DNA of 64,000 nucleotides from an uncultured Eubacterium sp. (GCA_947178105.1 CAMWXD010000011.1:21169-85168), one strand, 5' to 3'; numbered from the stretch's first letter, positions 29,268 to 39,300 are shown. The notes: a model not told the origin generated them from the sequence alone. Numbers and translations are program-made.

Positions 29268-30831
29268 CTTCCATATCCTCCTCAAAGTCAAAGATATCAT
29301 CTTCCTCAAAATCATAAATCGCATCCTCAGCAAATACCGGCTGCTCCGTCATAACGCCTGCCGCAGTTTCCCTGCCGGACTGCTTCGTCACGATCTGATA
29401 CTGGATACCCATGATCTGTACAGCGATAAGCGGCGTTAGCGCAACGAGCGCCACCACGCCGAACGCATCTGTCATAATATTCCCGCCTACTGCTTCACAA
29501 GCGCCGATACTAAGCGGGATTAAAAAGGTCGTCGTCATCGGCCCGCTTGCCACTCCGCCGGAGTCAAACGCAATACCTACAAACATGTTCGGTACAAAGC
29601 GGGACAGCACAAGTGCAATCACATAGCCAGGTATCACGATCCAGTAAATCGGAAGCCCGGTTAAAACCCGCAGCATTGCCAGGCCCACGCTGGCTGCCAC
29701 GCCGATGGACAGGCAGCGGTTCATTGCCCTTGCCGACACTGCGCCGTTCGTAACCGATTCTACCTGATGGTTCAGCACCTGGATCGCAGGCTCCGCTTTT
29801 ACAATATAATAGCCGATCAGCATACCTAGCGGGACTAACAAAAATCGCCAGCCTGCCGCGCCGATTTCTTTGCCGAGAAAGGAACCGACCGGCGCAAAGC
29901 CTACATTCACGCCGCATAAAAACAGCACCAGCCCTATATACGTGTACGCAAAGCCGATCAGGATACGCTTCACCTGCCTGTGCTGGTAACGGCGGCTGAA
30001 CAACTGAAAGATCGCAAACACGCCGGCTACCGGTATCAGCGATACAAAGACCTCTTTGATATACGGCGGCATACTCGTTAAAAATTCCCAGAGCAGGTCT
30101 CTCGTCGTCACAACGTCTGCTACCGTAAGCGTCGTATAAGCCGCCTGCGTCGGGTTGAAAAAACAGCCCAGGATCATGACCGCCAGCACCGGCCCGACAC
30201 TTGAGAGCGCTACCAGCCCAAAACTGTCGCTGGAAGCATTTTTATCGCCTCTGACCGATGCAAGCCCGACACCCATAGCCATAATAAACGGTACTGTCAT
30301 TGGGCCTGTCGTCACACCGCCGGAGTCAAACGCGACTGCCATAAATTCCTTCGGCACCAAAAACGCCATGCCGATCATCAGGATATATAATACAATCAAA
30401 ATCGTAGACAGGCTGATCTGGAACAAAATCCTGACAATCGCTAACGCAAGGAAGATCCCGACGCCGACCGCTACGGTTAAGATCAGCGTCATATTCGGAA
30501 TGGAAGGCACCTGCTGTGCAAGCACCTGCAAATCCGGCTCTGAAACCGTAATGATTGCGCCCATCGCAAACCCGATTGCAATAATGAGCACAATCAGCCT
30601 TGTCTTTGAGATCTGGACGCCAATCCCTTCCCCAAGCGGCGTCATGGACATCTCCGCGCCAAGCTGGAAAAAGCCCATTCCTACGACGAGCATAATGGCT
30701 CCTGATAAAAACATAAACATCGTCCCTAGCTCCAACGGTACCAGAAAAATACTGATAAACAGCACAATCCCCGTGATCGGCAGCACCGCAGAAAGCGATT
30801 CCATAATTTTTTCTTTTAATTTTTGATTCAA
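29254..30831 (-). CDS. DUF1538 integral membrane protein
   Basis: Internal duplication: AVAFDSGGVTTGPMTVPFIMAMGVGLA and GIAFDSGGVASGPMTTTFLIPLSIGAC; about 12 hydrophobic segments. Confidence 0.85.
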   Translation of the reverse strand: MNQKLKEKIMESLSAVLPITGIVLFISIFLVPLELGTMFMFLSGAIMLVVGMGFFQLGAEMSMTPLGEGIGVQISKTRLIVLIIAIGFAMGAIITVSEPDLQVLAQQVPSIPNMTLILTVAVGVGIFLALAIVRILFQISLSTILIVLYILMIGMAFLVPKEFMAVAFDSGGVTTGPMTVPFIMAMGVGLASVRGDKNASSDSFGLVALSSVGPVLAVMILGCFFNPTQAAYTTLTVADVVTTRDLLWEFLTSMPPYIKEVFVSLIPVAGVFAIFQLFSRRYQHRQVKRILIGFAYTYIGLVLFLCGVNVGFAPVGSFLGKEIGAAGWRFLLVPLGMLIGYYIVKAEPAIQVLNHQVESVTNGAVSARAMNRCLSIGVAASVGLAMLRVLTGLPIYWIVIPGYVIALVLSRFVPNMFVGIAFDSGGVASGPMTTTFLIPLSIGACEAVGGNIMTDAFGVVALVALTPLIAVQIMGIQYQIVTKQSGRETAAGVMTEQPVFAEDAIYDFEEDDIFDFEEDMEDDDQ

Positions 30832-30849
30832 ACAGCCGCTCCTTTCCTG

Positions 30850-32436
30850 TTACAGATTTGCAAATATTTCCGTCTGCTTGCGCAGCTCTTCCACAATCTC
30901 TTTGTTAACATCCATCCTACTTGTAATATCCGCCATATTTCCGACAAGGCTTTTCGTGCTTCCTGCAACGCCGCTGATATCTCCTGCGCCTTCATCGATC
31001 GCATTTGTGATTTTTTGGATCGATACGACGATCTGTTCCATCGAACTGCGCAGATGCTGGGATTTTTGATGGAATTCCTCCATCTCCTTTTCGACATACG
31101 AAGCATCCTCCTTATACTGCTGCCCGGCATAAATAAAGATCTGGAATTGTGCCAGTATCGTATCGTTCATATAGTTGATCAGATCCTGCGCGTGTTTGGA
31201 AAGGTCGTGCACCGCTTTTGTAACGACCTGGTTGACCTCCTGGATCCTCGTCGCTGTCTTTGCACAGGAATCTGCCAGATCACGGATTTCTCCCGCGACG
31301 ACTGCAAATCCCCTGCCCGTTTCCCCTGCACGGGACGCTTCTACAGAAGCATTCAGCGCGATCAGGTTCGTCGACATGGAAATAGAGAGGATCTCTTTTG
31401 TCAAAGTATTGACCTGGCCGATGCTCTTGCTGTTTTCAATCGCTTCATTTAATTCTACGAGGATATGCGACGCTTTGCCACGCATCACCTCCGCGTTTGT
31501 CTGCGCCGTCTGTTCCATTTCGCTTGCCCGCTCTTTCATTGCAGAAGTATAAGCAGTAATTGCGCCGCATTCATTCACCATGCCGTTCACATCCTGGTTA
31601 ATTTCCGAAGCGTTGCTGCTGATTTTGGAAGCGTTATGCGCCACTTTTTGGATCGCGGCAGACAAGGCTTCCATCAGGGAATGCAGGTTTTTCGTACTTT
31701 TGCTGGAAGTCCGCGTCTTTCCCAGGACATCGCCGACAACGGAATTGATGCGTTCCGAGCTGCCCTGCAGCGTATGCATCATATTTTTAATCGGTTTTAC
31801 GACGTATTTCAGTATTATGCTGACCGACACTGCGACAAGCAGCAGTCCGGCTGCAATCGTAATCCCGGAAATAAGAATGGACGAAAGATACACCCTGGAA
31901 AGCTGCTGCCTCGCAGCAGCAGTCCGGCTGGTGATCGCTTCCGCCAGCAGCGAAATATTCTCCTCGGCGGACGTAGCGAACACAGCCACTTCCTCATTCG
32001 CATATGCATACGCCTCCTGCGTCTTGCTGTCCGCGCTTGCACAGATAAGCCTGACGAGCGAATGTTTAAAGTCGCTGTAATTTTCTAAAAGCGCTTGATA
32101 AGCTCTCTCTTCTTGCGCCATAACATAGCCTTGAAAAGCTTCCAGGCTGCGGTCGAGCGCTGCTTCCTCCTCCTTGATTTGTGCTGTAATTGCAATCATC
32201 GTCTGATAATCCGCCGCAACAATATGGGACAGCGCCATTTTATGTATATTTAGCATATTGCAGCGGATTTCCGCTAATTTTGAAGCCCCTGCCATCTGGT
32301 CGTCTACAATCTGCGCCGCCTTTGCATTGACATGGTTGATATGATATACCGATAAAATATTGGAAACAAACGCCACAATCCCCAGCAAAAGGATTGGTAA
32401 AATCAGGCGTTTTTGAATGCTGAGCCTGCTGTTCAT
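30850..32436 (-). CDS. Methyl-accepting chemotaxis protein (membrane-anchored)
   Basis: N-terminal TM + helical sensor region + TM; tip [36 protein letters not shown]. Confidence 0.93.
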   Translation of the reverse strand: MNSRLSIQKRLILPILLLGIVAFVSNILSVYHINHVNAKAAQIVDDQMAGASKLAEIRCNMLNIHKMALSHIVAADYQTMIAITAQIKEEEAALDRSLEAFQGYVMAQEERAYQALLENYSDFKHSLVRLICASADSKTQEAYAYANEEVAVFATSAEENISLLAEAITSRTAAARQQLSRVYLSSILISGITIAAGLLLVAVSVSIILKYVVKPIKNMMHTLQGSSERINSVVGDVLGKTRTSSKSTKNLHSLMEALSAAIQKVAHNASKISSNASEINQDVNGMVNECGAITAYTSAMKERASEMEQTAQTNAEVMRGKASHILVELNEAIENSKSIGQVNTLTKEILSISMSTNLIALNASVEASRAGETGRGFAVVAGEIRDLADSCAKTATRIQEVNQVVTKAVHDLSKHAQDLINYMNDTILAQFQIFIYAGQQYKEDASYVEKEMEEFHQKSQHLRSSMEQIVVSIQKITNAIDEGAGDISGVAGSTKSLVGNMADITSRMDVNKEIVEELRKQTEIFANL

Positions 32437-32474
32437 GATTCTTCTACCCTCCAGTATTGTATGAAATTCACCTG

Positions 32475-33764
32475 TTATCTCTCTGTTACCTTTTCCACCA
32501 TTCGGTCAAGCTGCTTTTGCAGGTCTTCTCCGGATGCATTGCCCTGTGCCATATTCCCCGCAAACGTCTCCACCGGTTCCCAAAATTTTCCGCCAACCCG
32601 CTGGAGCTGCGAAAATTCTGCCTGCGCCAGCAAAGCGGCAATCGCCGGGGAGTCCTGCACCTGTGCAGAAGCAGCCGCACGCTTATTGGACGGGCCTTGC
32701 CCGCGCATCTCAAAGCGCAGATTCTGATTCTGCTCGCTGATAATCCATTCCGCTAATTTTGCCGCCCACTTTGGATAGCTGGAATAGGCGTTGACACCGA
32801 TCAGCTTGCAGCCGGAAAAAGACGCCATCTGTACCTGCTGCCCTGCACAGGCAAACGACGGCAGCTTTGCCGCTCCCATCTGCTCTTTCCATGCATCCTG
32901 GAGCGCAACTGCGTTCCATACGCCGCTGACGCCTGCGATCACTGACCCGTCCAGTACGCCCTCCAGAAATTCCGTATCTGTACGGTTCGAAAATCCGGGG
33001 CTTTTTGCAAGCTCCAGCATAGACTGCGCCACATCAGTTCCCTTGATCCCGCCGTCTTTTCGGTTCCATGTACAAAAATTAGTAATCCCGTCTTCGTTCA
33101 AGCCGACTTCCATGCCGGTATTTCCAAAAAACGCATAGACATACCATGCCGATGACCAGTCCATCGCCAGGTATTTACCGTTATCCGCAGCAATTTCCAG
33201 CATCCGCTCTAATGATGAAACATCTTCCTCTGAGAAAAACTCTTTATTATAATACAAAAAATATCCATTGTCCGCCGTCAGCGGATAAGCATACATCGTA
33301 TTCCCGACCGATGCCGCCTCCACAGCCGTCTCCAGATGCTCTGCCCGTATTGTATCCGCAGCTTCCACCGGATCAACCGCCCCTGCGGCAGCCAATGCAT
33401 TCAACTGGTCATCCGCAAACGCAAACACATCCGCGCCTTCCTCCAGCCCGCCAAACAGCGCGTCTTTACAGCCAGATTCACTCTGCACCTCGTATGTAAT
33501 CTGAAAATCCGCCTGCTCCTCATATTCCTTTTGGAAGCTTTCGATCAACTGCCCCATAAGCTGCGTATCCTCCTCGGCTCCCCAGACAGTCAATTCCACC
33601 GATTCCCGTTGTGCAGCCTGATTCTCTGCAAGCTCCTCCTGTACCGGCTCGCCGCCATCCTTTCCGCATCCGGCAAGCAGCGCTGCGCCGACAGACAATA
33701 CCGCACATACACGCCGGATACTTTTGCTTTTGCGTATGTTCTGTTTCCCATATGCATTTCTCAT
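32475..33764 (-). CDS. ABC-type extracellular (sugar) substrate-binding lipoprotein
   Basis: Lipobox VGAALLAGCGKDGGEP; SBP-type ELTVWGAEEDTQLMGQLIESFQKEYEEQADFQITYEV. Confidence 0.87.
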   Translation of the reverse strand: MRNAYGKQNIRKSKSIRRVCAVLSVGAALLAGCGKDGGEPVQEELAENQAAQRESVELTVWGAEEDTQLMGQLIESFQKEYEEQADFQITYEVQSESGCKDALFGGLEEGADVFAFADDQLNALAAAGAVDPVEAADTIRAEHLETAVEAASVGNTMYAYPLTADNGYFLYYNKEFFSEEDVSSLERMLEIAADNGKYLAMDWSSAWYVYAFFGNTGMEVGLNEDGITNFCTWNRKDGGIKGTDVAQSMLELAKSPGFSNRTDTEFLEGVLDGSVIAGVSGVWNAVALQDAWKEQMGAAKLPSFACAGQQVQMASFSGCKLIGVNAYSSYPKWAAKLAEWIISEQNQNLRFEMRGQGPSNKRAAASAQVQDSPAIAALLAQAEFSQLQRVGGKFWEPVETFAGNMAQGNASGEDLQKQLDRMVEKVTER

Positions 33765-34024
33765 TTTTGTATTTCCTTTCTGCATTCCCTTTCCAGGCAC
33801 TGTTCCGTTTTGTCCTGATTTACTAATATGATAACATAACCACCGCTGTATTGCTACAAATTTTACAAAAACCATGCCAATTATGAAATTTTTATTTTTT
33901 TCATAATAAAGTAGGAAAATCTATCAAAATATGCTAGAATAAGGAATGTCATTATAAAACAGCCATCATTGAGTCCGAGGGAGCCCAGCTTTCCTGACAG
34001 GCTCTAAGAAAACAGGAGGAATCT

Positions 34025-34903
34025 ATGTCAGATTTTAATTTCAATAGCGATGAAGAATGTTTAAACGTATCTGTGCGTTCAGACGGCGTGGACGACAGCG
34101 GCAGCTACAAATTCGTATGCAAACTGGAGCATTTCGGGCACCAGTCCTACGGCCAATCCTTTGGCATTTATTTTTCCAGGGATATCTCGATTGTAGAAGT
34201 ACCTGGCGATATCGAGGCTACAGCCGAAGGCAACCATCTGCACATCCGGCGCAACAACCAGCTCAACGACAACGGGCTTGTAGAAATCTGGGTCAAACTG
34301 TCCGCCGATGAATCGCCGGAAGTGACCGGTATTACGGACATTGCCTGCCAGCCGGAGGAAAACGGCAAAGAAATGCTGGAAATCGGCGCTGTCCAAAGAG
34401 CGATCTATGCAAGAAGGAGCACAAGGAGCTACAAGCCTGACCCGCTTCCAAAGGAGACCATCGACCGGATCTTAAAAGCAGGCACTTACGCAGCAACAGG
34501 CATGAACCAGCAGTCACCGATTATCCTTGCCGTGACGAACAAGGAAATGCGGGACAAGCTTTCCGCCATGAATGCAAAAATCTTAAGAAAAGACGATGAC
34601 CCGTTTTACGGTGCGCCTGCCGTACTTGTCGTACTGGCGGACAAAGATATGCCGACCTACCTGTATGACGGCAGCCTTGTTATGGGAAATATGATGCTGG
34701 CAGCAGAAGAGCTCGGCGTCGCAAGCTGCTGGGTACATCGCGCCAAAGAAGAATTTGAGTCCCAAGAAGGCAAAGAAATCTTAAAATCACTTGGCATCGA
34801 AGGCAATTATGAAGGGATCGGCCATCTGATCCTTGGTTATGCAGAAGGTGAAAAAGCGGAAGCAGCGCCGCGCAAAGAACAGTATGTTTATTATGTGGAA
34901 TAG
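34025..34903 (+). CDS. Nitroreductase family protein with extra N-terminal beta-rich domain
   Basis: C-terminal YARRSTRSYKPDPLPKETIDRILKAGTYAATGMNQQSPIILAVTNK...GNMMLAAEELGVASCWVHRAKEEF; about 115-aa N-terminal beta-rich region. Confidence 0.9.
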   Translation: MSDFNFNSDEECLNVSVRSDGVDDSGSYKFVCKLEHFGHQSYGQSFGIYFSRDISIVEVPGDIEATAEGNHLHIRRNNQLNDNGLVEIWVKLSADESPEVTGITDIACQPEENGKEMLEIGAVQRAIYARRSTRSYKPDPLPKETIDRILKAGTYAATGMNQQSPIILAVTNKEMRDKLSAMNAKILRKDDDPFYGAPAVLVVLADKDMPTYLYDGSLVMGNMMLAAEELGVASCWVHRAKEEFESQEGKEILKSLGIEGNYEGIGHLILGYAEGEKAEAAPRKEQYVYYVE

Positions 34904-34913
34904 TTTATGACTC

Positions 34914-34952
34914 AAAACCCCTTCTTTCATATTTCTTAAAAGAAGGGGTTTT
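34914..34952 (+). terminator. Rho-independent terminator
   Basis: AAAACCCCTTCTTT...AAAGAAGGGGTTTT directly after the nitroreductase stop. Confidence 0.85.
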
Positions 34953-35013
34953 CATATTCTTATGGATGATATTTTTATTCAGCGTTCAGCATGTTTTGTT
35001 GTTCAAAATGTTG

Positions 35014-35994
35014 TTACGAAGCTTCCACAATGTAATACCCAAGCTTCACTTCTTTTACCGCAGCCTCCCCTTTTTCGAGTACTTCCATCAGCATCTGGAC
35101 AGCAATCTCCCCGCTTCGTTCATACGAAAAATGGACGGTAATCAGCGGCGGCGCCGTAACCCTTGCCATATCAGAATCACCCTGCCCGGCGACTACGATC
35201 TGTTCCGGGACTCCGATCCCATGCTCGCACAAATACTGCATCGCACCGGCAGCCATCGTATCGGTTGCACAAACCAGCCCGTCCAGCTCTTTGCATCGCT
35301 CCAGCAATTCTTTCGTCTTTTCATACCCTGATACAATGCTGAACTCTGCTGTGACCGCGTTTTCTTTCAGGCTGCTGTAGCCCATATCCGTGACCGCATC
35401 GCAATATCCGCGGTAGCGTTCAGCACCGACTGCTTTATCCTGCTGGAGCGCGCCAATATACCCCAGCCTCTTTCTGCCTTTTTTTAACAGCAGCTTCGTC
35501 AGGTCATAAGCGGCATGGTAATCGTCATGGAATACACAATGGTACCCGGCTAAACGCTGTCCGACAATCACAACCGGAACAAGCATATTTTTCAAAATGC
35601 GCTTATGGTCTGTCGTAAATACCGTCGCGACCAGAATTACCCCGTCTACCTGCTTGTCGTTAAAAGCGACCAGATATTCAGATTCCTTATTCGGATCATT
35701 CTGGGTGACCGCAAGCAAAGTCTGATATTTGCTCTTATTCAAAATGGACAAAATACCTTCCACAATCCTGCCAATGGATGCAGAAGCAACCTTTGGGACA
35801 ATCACGCCGATCATTTTTGTCTTTTTTGTCCGTAATGTCTGTGCCTGTACAGAAGGACGGTATCCTGTCTCTTCCACAACCTTGCGTATCGTCTCCCTCT
35901 TTTCATCTGAAATATGTCCATTATTAAAATAACGTGAAACAGCCGCGCTGGATACCCCTGCAAGCTTCGCGATTTCTGCTATATTCATTTGCAT
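35014..35994 (-). CDS. LacI-family transcriptional regulator
   Basis: MNIAEIAKLAGVSSAAVSRYFNNGHISDEKRETIRKVVEETGYRPSVQAQTLRTKKTKMIGVIVP. Confidence 0.95.
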   Translation of the reverse strand: MQMNIAEIAKLAGVSSAAVSRYFNNGHISDEKRETIRKVVEETGYRPSVQAQTLRTKKTKMIGVIVPKVASASIGRIVEGILSILNKSKYQTLLAVTQNDPNKESEYLVAFNDKQVDGVILVATVFTTDHKRILKNMLVPVVIVGQRLAGYHCVFHDDYHAAYDLTKLLLKKGRKRLGYIGALQQDKAVGAERYRGYCDAVTDMGYSSLKENAVTAEFSIVSGYEKTKELLERCKELDGLVCATDTMAAGAMQYLCEHGIGVPEQIVVAGQGDSDMARVTAPPLITVHFSYERSGEIAVQMLMEVLEKGEAAVKEVKLGYYIVEAS

Positions 35995-36113
35995 CGCTCC
36001 TTGTAACCTTGTAACTATAATACCTCTTTCCTTATCATAACACAGGACTGTAAATTTTTCCAGAGTAAAAGTTACAAAACCCAAAAAGAAGGTTAACAAA
36101 TAAGATGGAACAA

Positions 36114-36347
36114 TCACTCATGCCTGTAAAGAAACGGCTCAATTTTCTCGATAAGCACCGCATCCTTAGAAGAATAACATAAAGATAGCGGCTCCGAAAG
36201 ATCTAACGCAAATACTCCAAGTATGGATTTTGCATTTACAACCTTCTGCCCAGATTCCAAGTCGAAATGTGCTTCAAATTGTTCAATAATGTTTACAAAC
36301 TGCTCGATCTGCTTCACATTGTTGAACTTGACATTCACCTGCTGCAT
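36114..36347 (-). CDS. HPr-fold phosphocarrier-like protein lacking the active-site His
   Basis: MQQVNVKFNNVKQIEQFVNIIEQFEAHFDLESGQKVVNAKSILGVFALDLSEPLSLCY: Ser46-type KSILGVFALDL motif retained, no GLHARP motif. Confidence 0.8.
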   Translation of the reverse strand: MQQVNVKFNNVKQIEQFVNIIEQFEAHFDLESGQKVVNAKSILGVFALDLSEPLSLCYSSKDAVLIEKIEPFLYRHE

Positions 36348-36480
36348 GAAAAACCCTCCTTTATATATTTGTTATCGATTTCACTTTTCGAAAACATCAT
36401 ACACTCCGAATGCTTATTTGTAAATTGGCATTTCCTACTAATTTTTCATGCACTTTTTGTAGATAATGATGAAATCCATT

Positions 36481-37977
36481 TCACTTTCGTCCCATCAGGC
36501 CTATCAGCTCCTCATCCTCTTTTGCATCTCCTGCCGCAAAGATCTCATGCACCCCGATTCCCAGCCAGCCGCAGATCCTCCTAGCTCCCGCCGCTTTCCC
36601 TGCTTCCGCCGCGACAACCTGCATACAATGCCCTTCAACAAGAAAACGCACCCGATTTCGAAGCCTGTCCGGCAGGAGCCCTGCCGCCTGTGCCGCCTCC
36701 TGCGCACTCCATGGCATATGCCGCGCTTTTAGCAGCGTAATTTTATAGCACCTCCCGCCGTTTTCCCGATACACGAGCATACGTGCATGGTACTTGTGCA
36801 GCAAAGGCTTGAAATGCCCAGCCATCTCTTTCTCTTCATCCAGGCTATGAAAAAACTCTCTTCTCTGCAAACCCTGGCCGCCGCAGAAAAGCACCTGCGC
36901 GCCAGCCGCAAAAACACCCCCGGAAAACAAATGCCAGATCGTGCCGCACCTCTTCTTTGCGTCCGCATACGGAAGTGTCGTTGCAAAAAAAAGAAGCGTC
37001 CCTTCCCTCTCTGCCAGCACCTCCAATGCTTTTTTTACTTCCCCGGATACCTCTCTTTGTTTGGCTGTAAGTCCATTCCTGCCGTAAGAAGGCAGCAGCG
37101 TCCCCTCAATATCCAAAAAAACGGCTTTTGGCCGCCTTGGTATTCGAAACAGCGGAAAAGACCCAAACAACATCTGATTTACCAGACGGCTCCTTCCGCC
37201 GTAAGCCAGATAGCAGGAGCACCGCTTCCTGCGGCACGGCAGTGGCAGCGCCTTAGGTGAAAACGGCTCAGCTTTTTTTGCCGGGCTAAGATTGCAGAGC
37301 CGCACCCTTCCATCCCCTTCTGCAAACAGCCTTCCTCTGCACTGTGCTGCATCTGCCGGATGCGGCTGCAATTCCCGGTAAAAATACGGGTCAATTTCGC
37401 AAAACAGCCGTATCTCTTCTTTTGTATAAACGCGCCCTAACCCATCCATACGATTGACCCACAAATAAATATCTTTTGGAAGCGCCATGCGAAGCTGCCG
37501 CAACAAACCTGCATGTTTCGGCACGCCCACAGCTCCGGCACACAGCGTAACCCCTGCCTGCATAAGCTGACTGCATGTATTGGCAAACTCCGTTACGGTT
37601 GTCATTTCAGGATGAAAGGTTGCCCAAAGGCGCAGCTTGTTTATCTTTCCATTGTTTTTTACAAATAGTTCCAGTGATTTTTCAAGCGAAAAGCTTAAGT
37701 TTGTCTGTGCGCCTGCTGCCTGCGTCCAAGAAAGCGCGCTGATACGCGCCAGCCCTTCCCAATACCATGGATGCACCAGCGCTTCACCATAAGGCGTCAC
37801 CATCACGCCGCAGATCTCCAGCTCCTGCGCCCGCTCTATATACTGATCCACAAAAGAAAACCACTGCTCCCTGTCCTTTGCAAGCTCGTTTCTGGCTGCG
37901 CCATGCTTGGAAAAAGGACAGTATGAGCAGCGGTAATTACAGCTTTTCAGACTGCCTCTGTATAAGGCAATATCCAT
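36481..37977 (-). CDS. STM4011-like radical SAM protein fused to C-terminal HAD-like hydrolase domain
   Basis: MDIALYRGSLKSCNYRCSYCPFSKHG (CxxxCxxC); C-terminal AVFLDIEGTLLPSYG...IFAAGDAKEDEELIGLMG (HAD). Confidence 0.82.
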   Translation of the reverse strand: MDIALYRGSLKSCNYRCSYCPFSKHGAARNELAKDREQWFSFVDQYIERAQELEICGVMVTPYGEALVHPWYWEGLARISALSWTQAAGAQTNLSFSLEKSLELFVKNNGKINKLRLWATFHPEMTTVTEFANTCSQLMQAGVTLCAGAVGVPKHAGLLRQLRMALPKDIYLWVNRMDGLGRVYTKEEIRLFCEIDPYFYRELQPHPADAAQCRGRLFAEGDGRVRLCNLSPAKKAEPFSPKALPLPCRRKRCSCYLAYGGRSRLVNQMLFGSFPLFRIPRRPKAVFLDIEGTLLPSYGRNGLTAKQREVSGEVKKALEVLAEREGTLLFFATTLPYADAKKRCGTIWHLFSGGVFAAGAQVLFCGGQGLQRREFFHSLDEEKEMAGHFKPLLHKYHARMLVYRENGGRCYKITLLKARHMPWSAQEAAQAAGLLPDRLRNRVRFLVEGHCMQVVAAEAGKAAGARRICGWLGIGVHEIFAAGDAKEDEELIGLMGRK

Positions 37978-38010
37978 ATGCGGTCTCCTCTCATATGATC
38001 CATATGCTGT

Positions 38011-39300
38011 TTACTCCCATGCTTCCATTGCGGCAAGTACTTGCGGAGAAATCAGCATCGGCCCCAGATAATCAGATAATCCCAGCCCTTCCTGCGTCAG
38101 CGCAAGGAAGGTATCGCCGCCTTCTTGTACCTTTTGCTCAACAAATCCTCTGTCCAGCCATGTTTGAAGAACCGGAAAATCCTCCACTGCCCCGCTCCCA
38201 AATGCTTCCTGGTACCTTTCCAAAGAAAGCCCTGGCATAATCAAAAGATGGCGGATCACATAGCGCCGCTTCATCTCTTCTTCGGAAAGCAGGAAGCCAT
38301 GCGTGATCTTGGTATAATCCTGCGTCTGTTCATATTCTTCCAGCCTTGCCAGGCATTGTGCCTGCTGCGTTGCATAAGGGCTGCTAAAATGCAGGTTTCC
38401 AAGATAGCTCCTCCCGCCGCAGCCTAACGCAAGCAGCGTGCCAAACCCGCACTCGCTGTAAGCACGCTTCTGTGGGCTGCGCACAAACCTGCGCATGGAA
38501 TCCTGGCGATAGCCTGCATCCTTTAAAAAAGCGCTCGCCTGCTGATACTGTAAATAAGCCCCGCTTTGATCCCAAACGTCACCGCGCTGCTTTAGCCAGG
38601 CGCCGCGGTTGATATATAGCGGATACAAAAAGATCTCATCCGGCTCAAACGTAAGCGCTTCCTGCAGCGATGCCAGCAGGCTTTCCACCGTCTGCCCCGG
38701 AATCCCGTATATAAAATCAACATTGACACAGGCAAACTCCGCCTCCTTTAATAAATGCAGCGCTTTGCGTGCCTGTTTTGCCTGATGCTGCCGTCCGAGC
38801 GAGCGCAGCTCACTGTCGTGAAAGCTCTGGATCCCCATGCTTACCCTGGTAACGCCTGCCTGTTTTAAAACGCCCAGCTTTGGCGCATCCGTCTGGTTCG
38901 GCGCTGTCTCGATCACAACCTCGCGCTGCCTGGAATACCGGAAATGCCGTTCCAGCATCCCAAACATCTGCTCCAACTGGTTTACTGCCAGACATAAAGG
39001 CGTCCCGCCGCCAATGGCAAGTTCGCCAAACTCTGCCTGCACTGTCTCAAGCAGCCCTTCATACTGCATACACTGGCGCTTTACCGCATCCAGATATCGT
39101 GCGGCGTCCACTTCTCCCTGCCCTGTCACCGAAAACAGATTGCAGTACCCGCATTTCGCCTGGCAAAACGGGATATGCAGGTACAGCCCGTTGCCGCTGC
39201 CTTTCAAAAAATGGATATAGTGCTCCAGCGAGATCCCCTGCAAAGGCCGGTAAGCCGTTTTATGCGGGTAACTATACATATACTGCACATATGGATTCAT
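38011..39300 (-). CDS. STM4012-like (HemN-related) radical SAM protein
   Basis: [20 protein letters not shown]...[19 protein letters not shown] (CxxxCxxC), [14 protein letters not shown]. Confidence 0.85.
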   Translation of the reverse strand: MNPYVQYMYSYPHKTAYRPLQGISLEHYIHFLKGSGNGLYLHIPFCQAKCGYCNLFSVTGQGEVDAARYLDAVKRQCMQYEGLLETVQAEFGELAIGGGTPLCLAVNQLEQMFGMLERHFRYSRQREVVIETAPNQTDAPKLGVLKQAGVTRVSMGIQSFHDSELRSLGRQHQAKQARKALHLLKEAEFACVNVDFIYGIPGQTVESLLASLQEALTFEPDEIFLYPLYINRGAWLKQRGDVWDQSGAYLQYQQASAFLKDAGYRQDSMRRFVRSPQKRAYSECGFGTLLALGCGGRSYLGNLHFSSPYATQQAQCLARLEEYEQTQDYTKITHGFLLSEEEMKRRYVIRHLLIMPGLSLERYQEAFGSGAVEDFPVLQTWLDRGFVEQKVQEGGDTFLALTQEGLGLSDYLGPMLISPQVLAAMEAWE

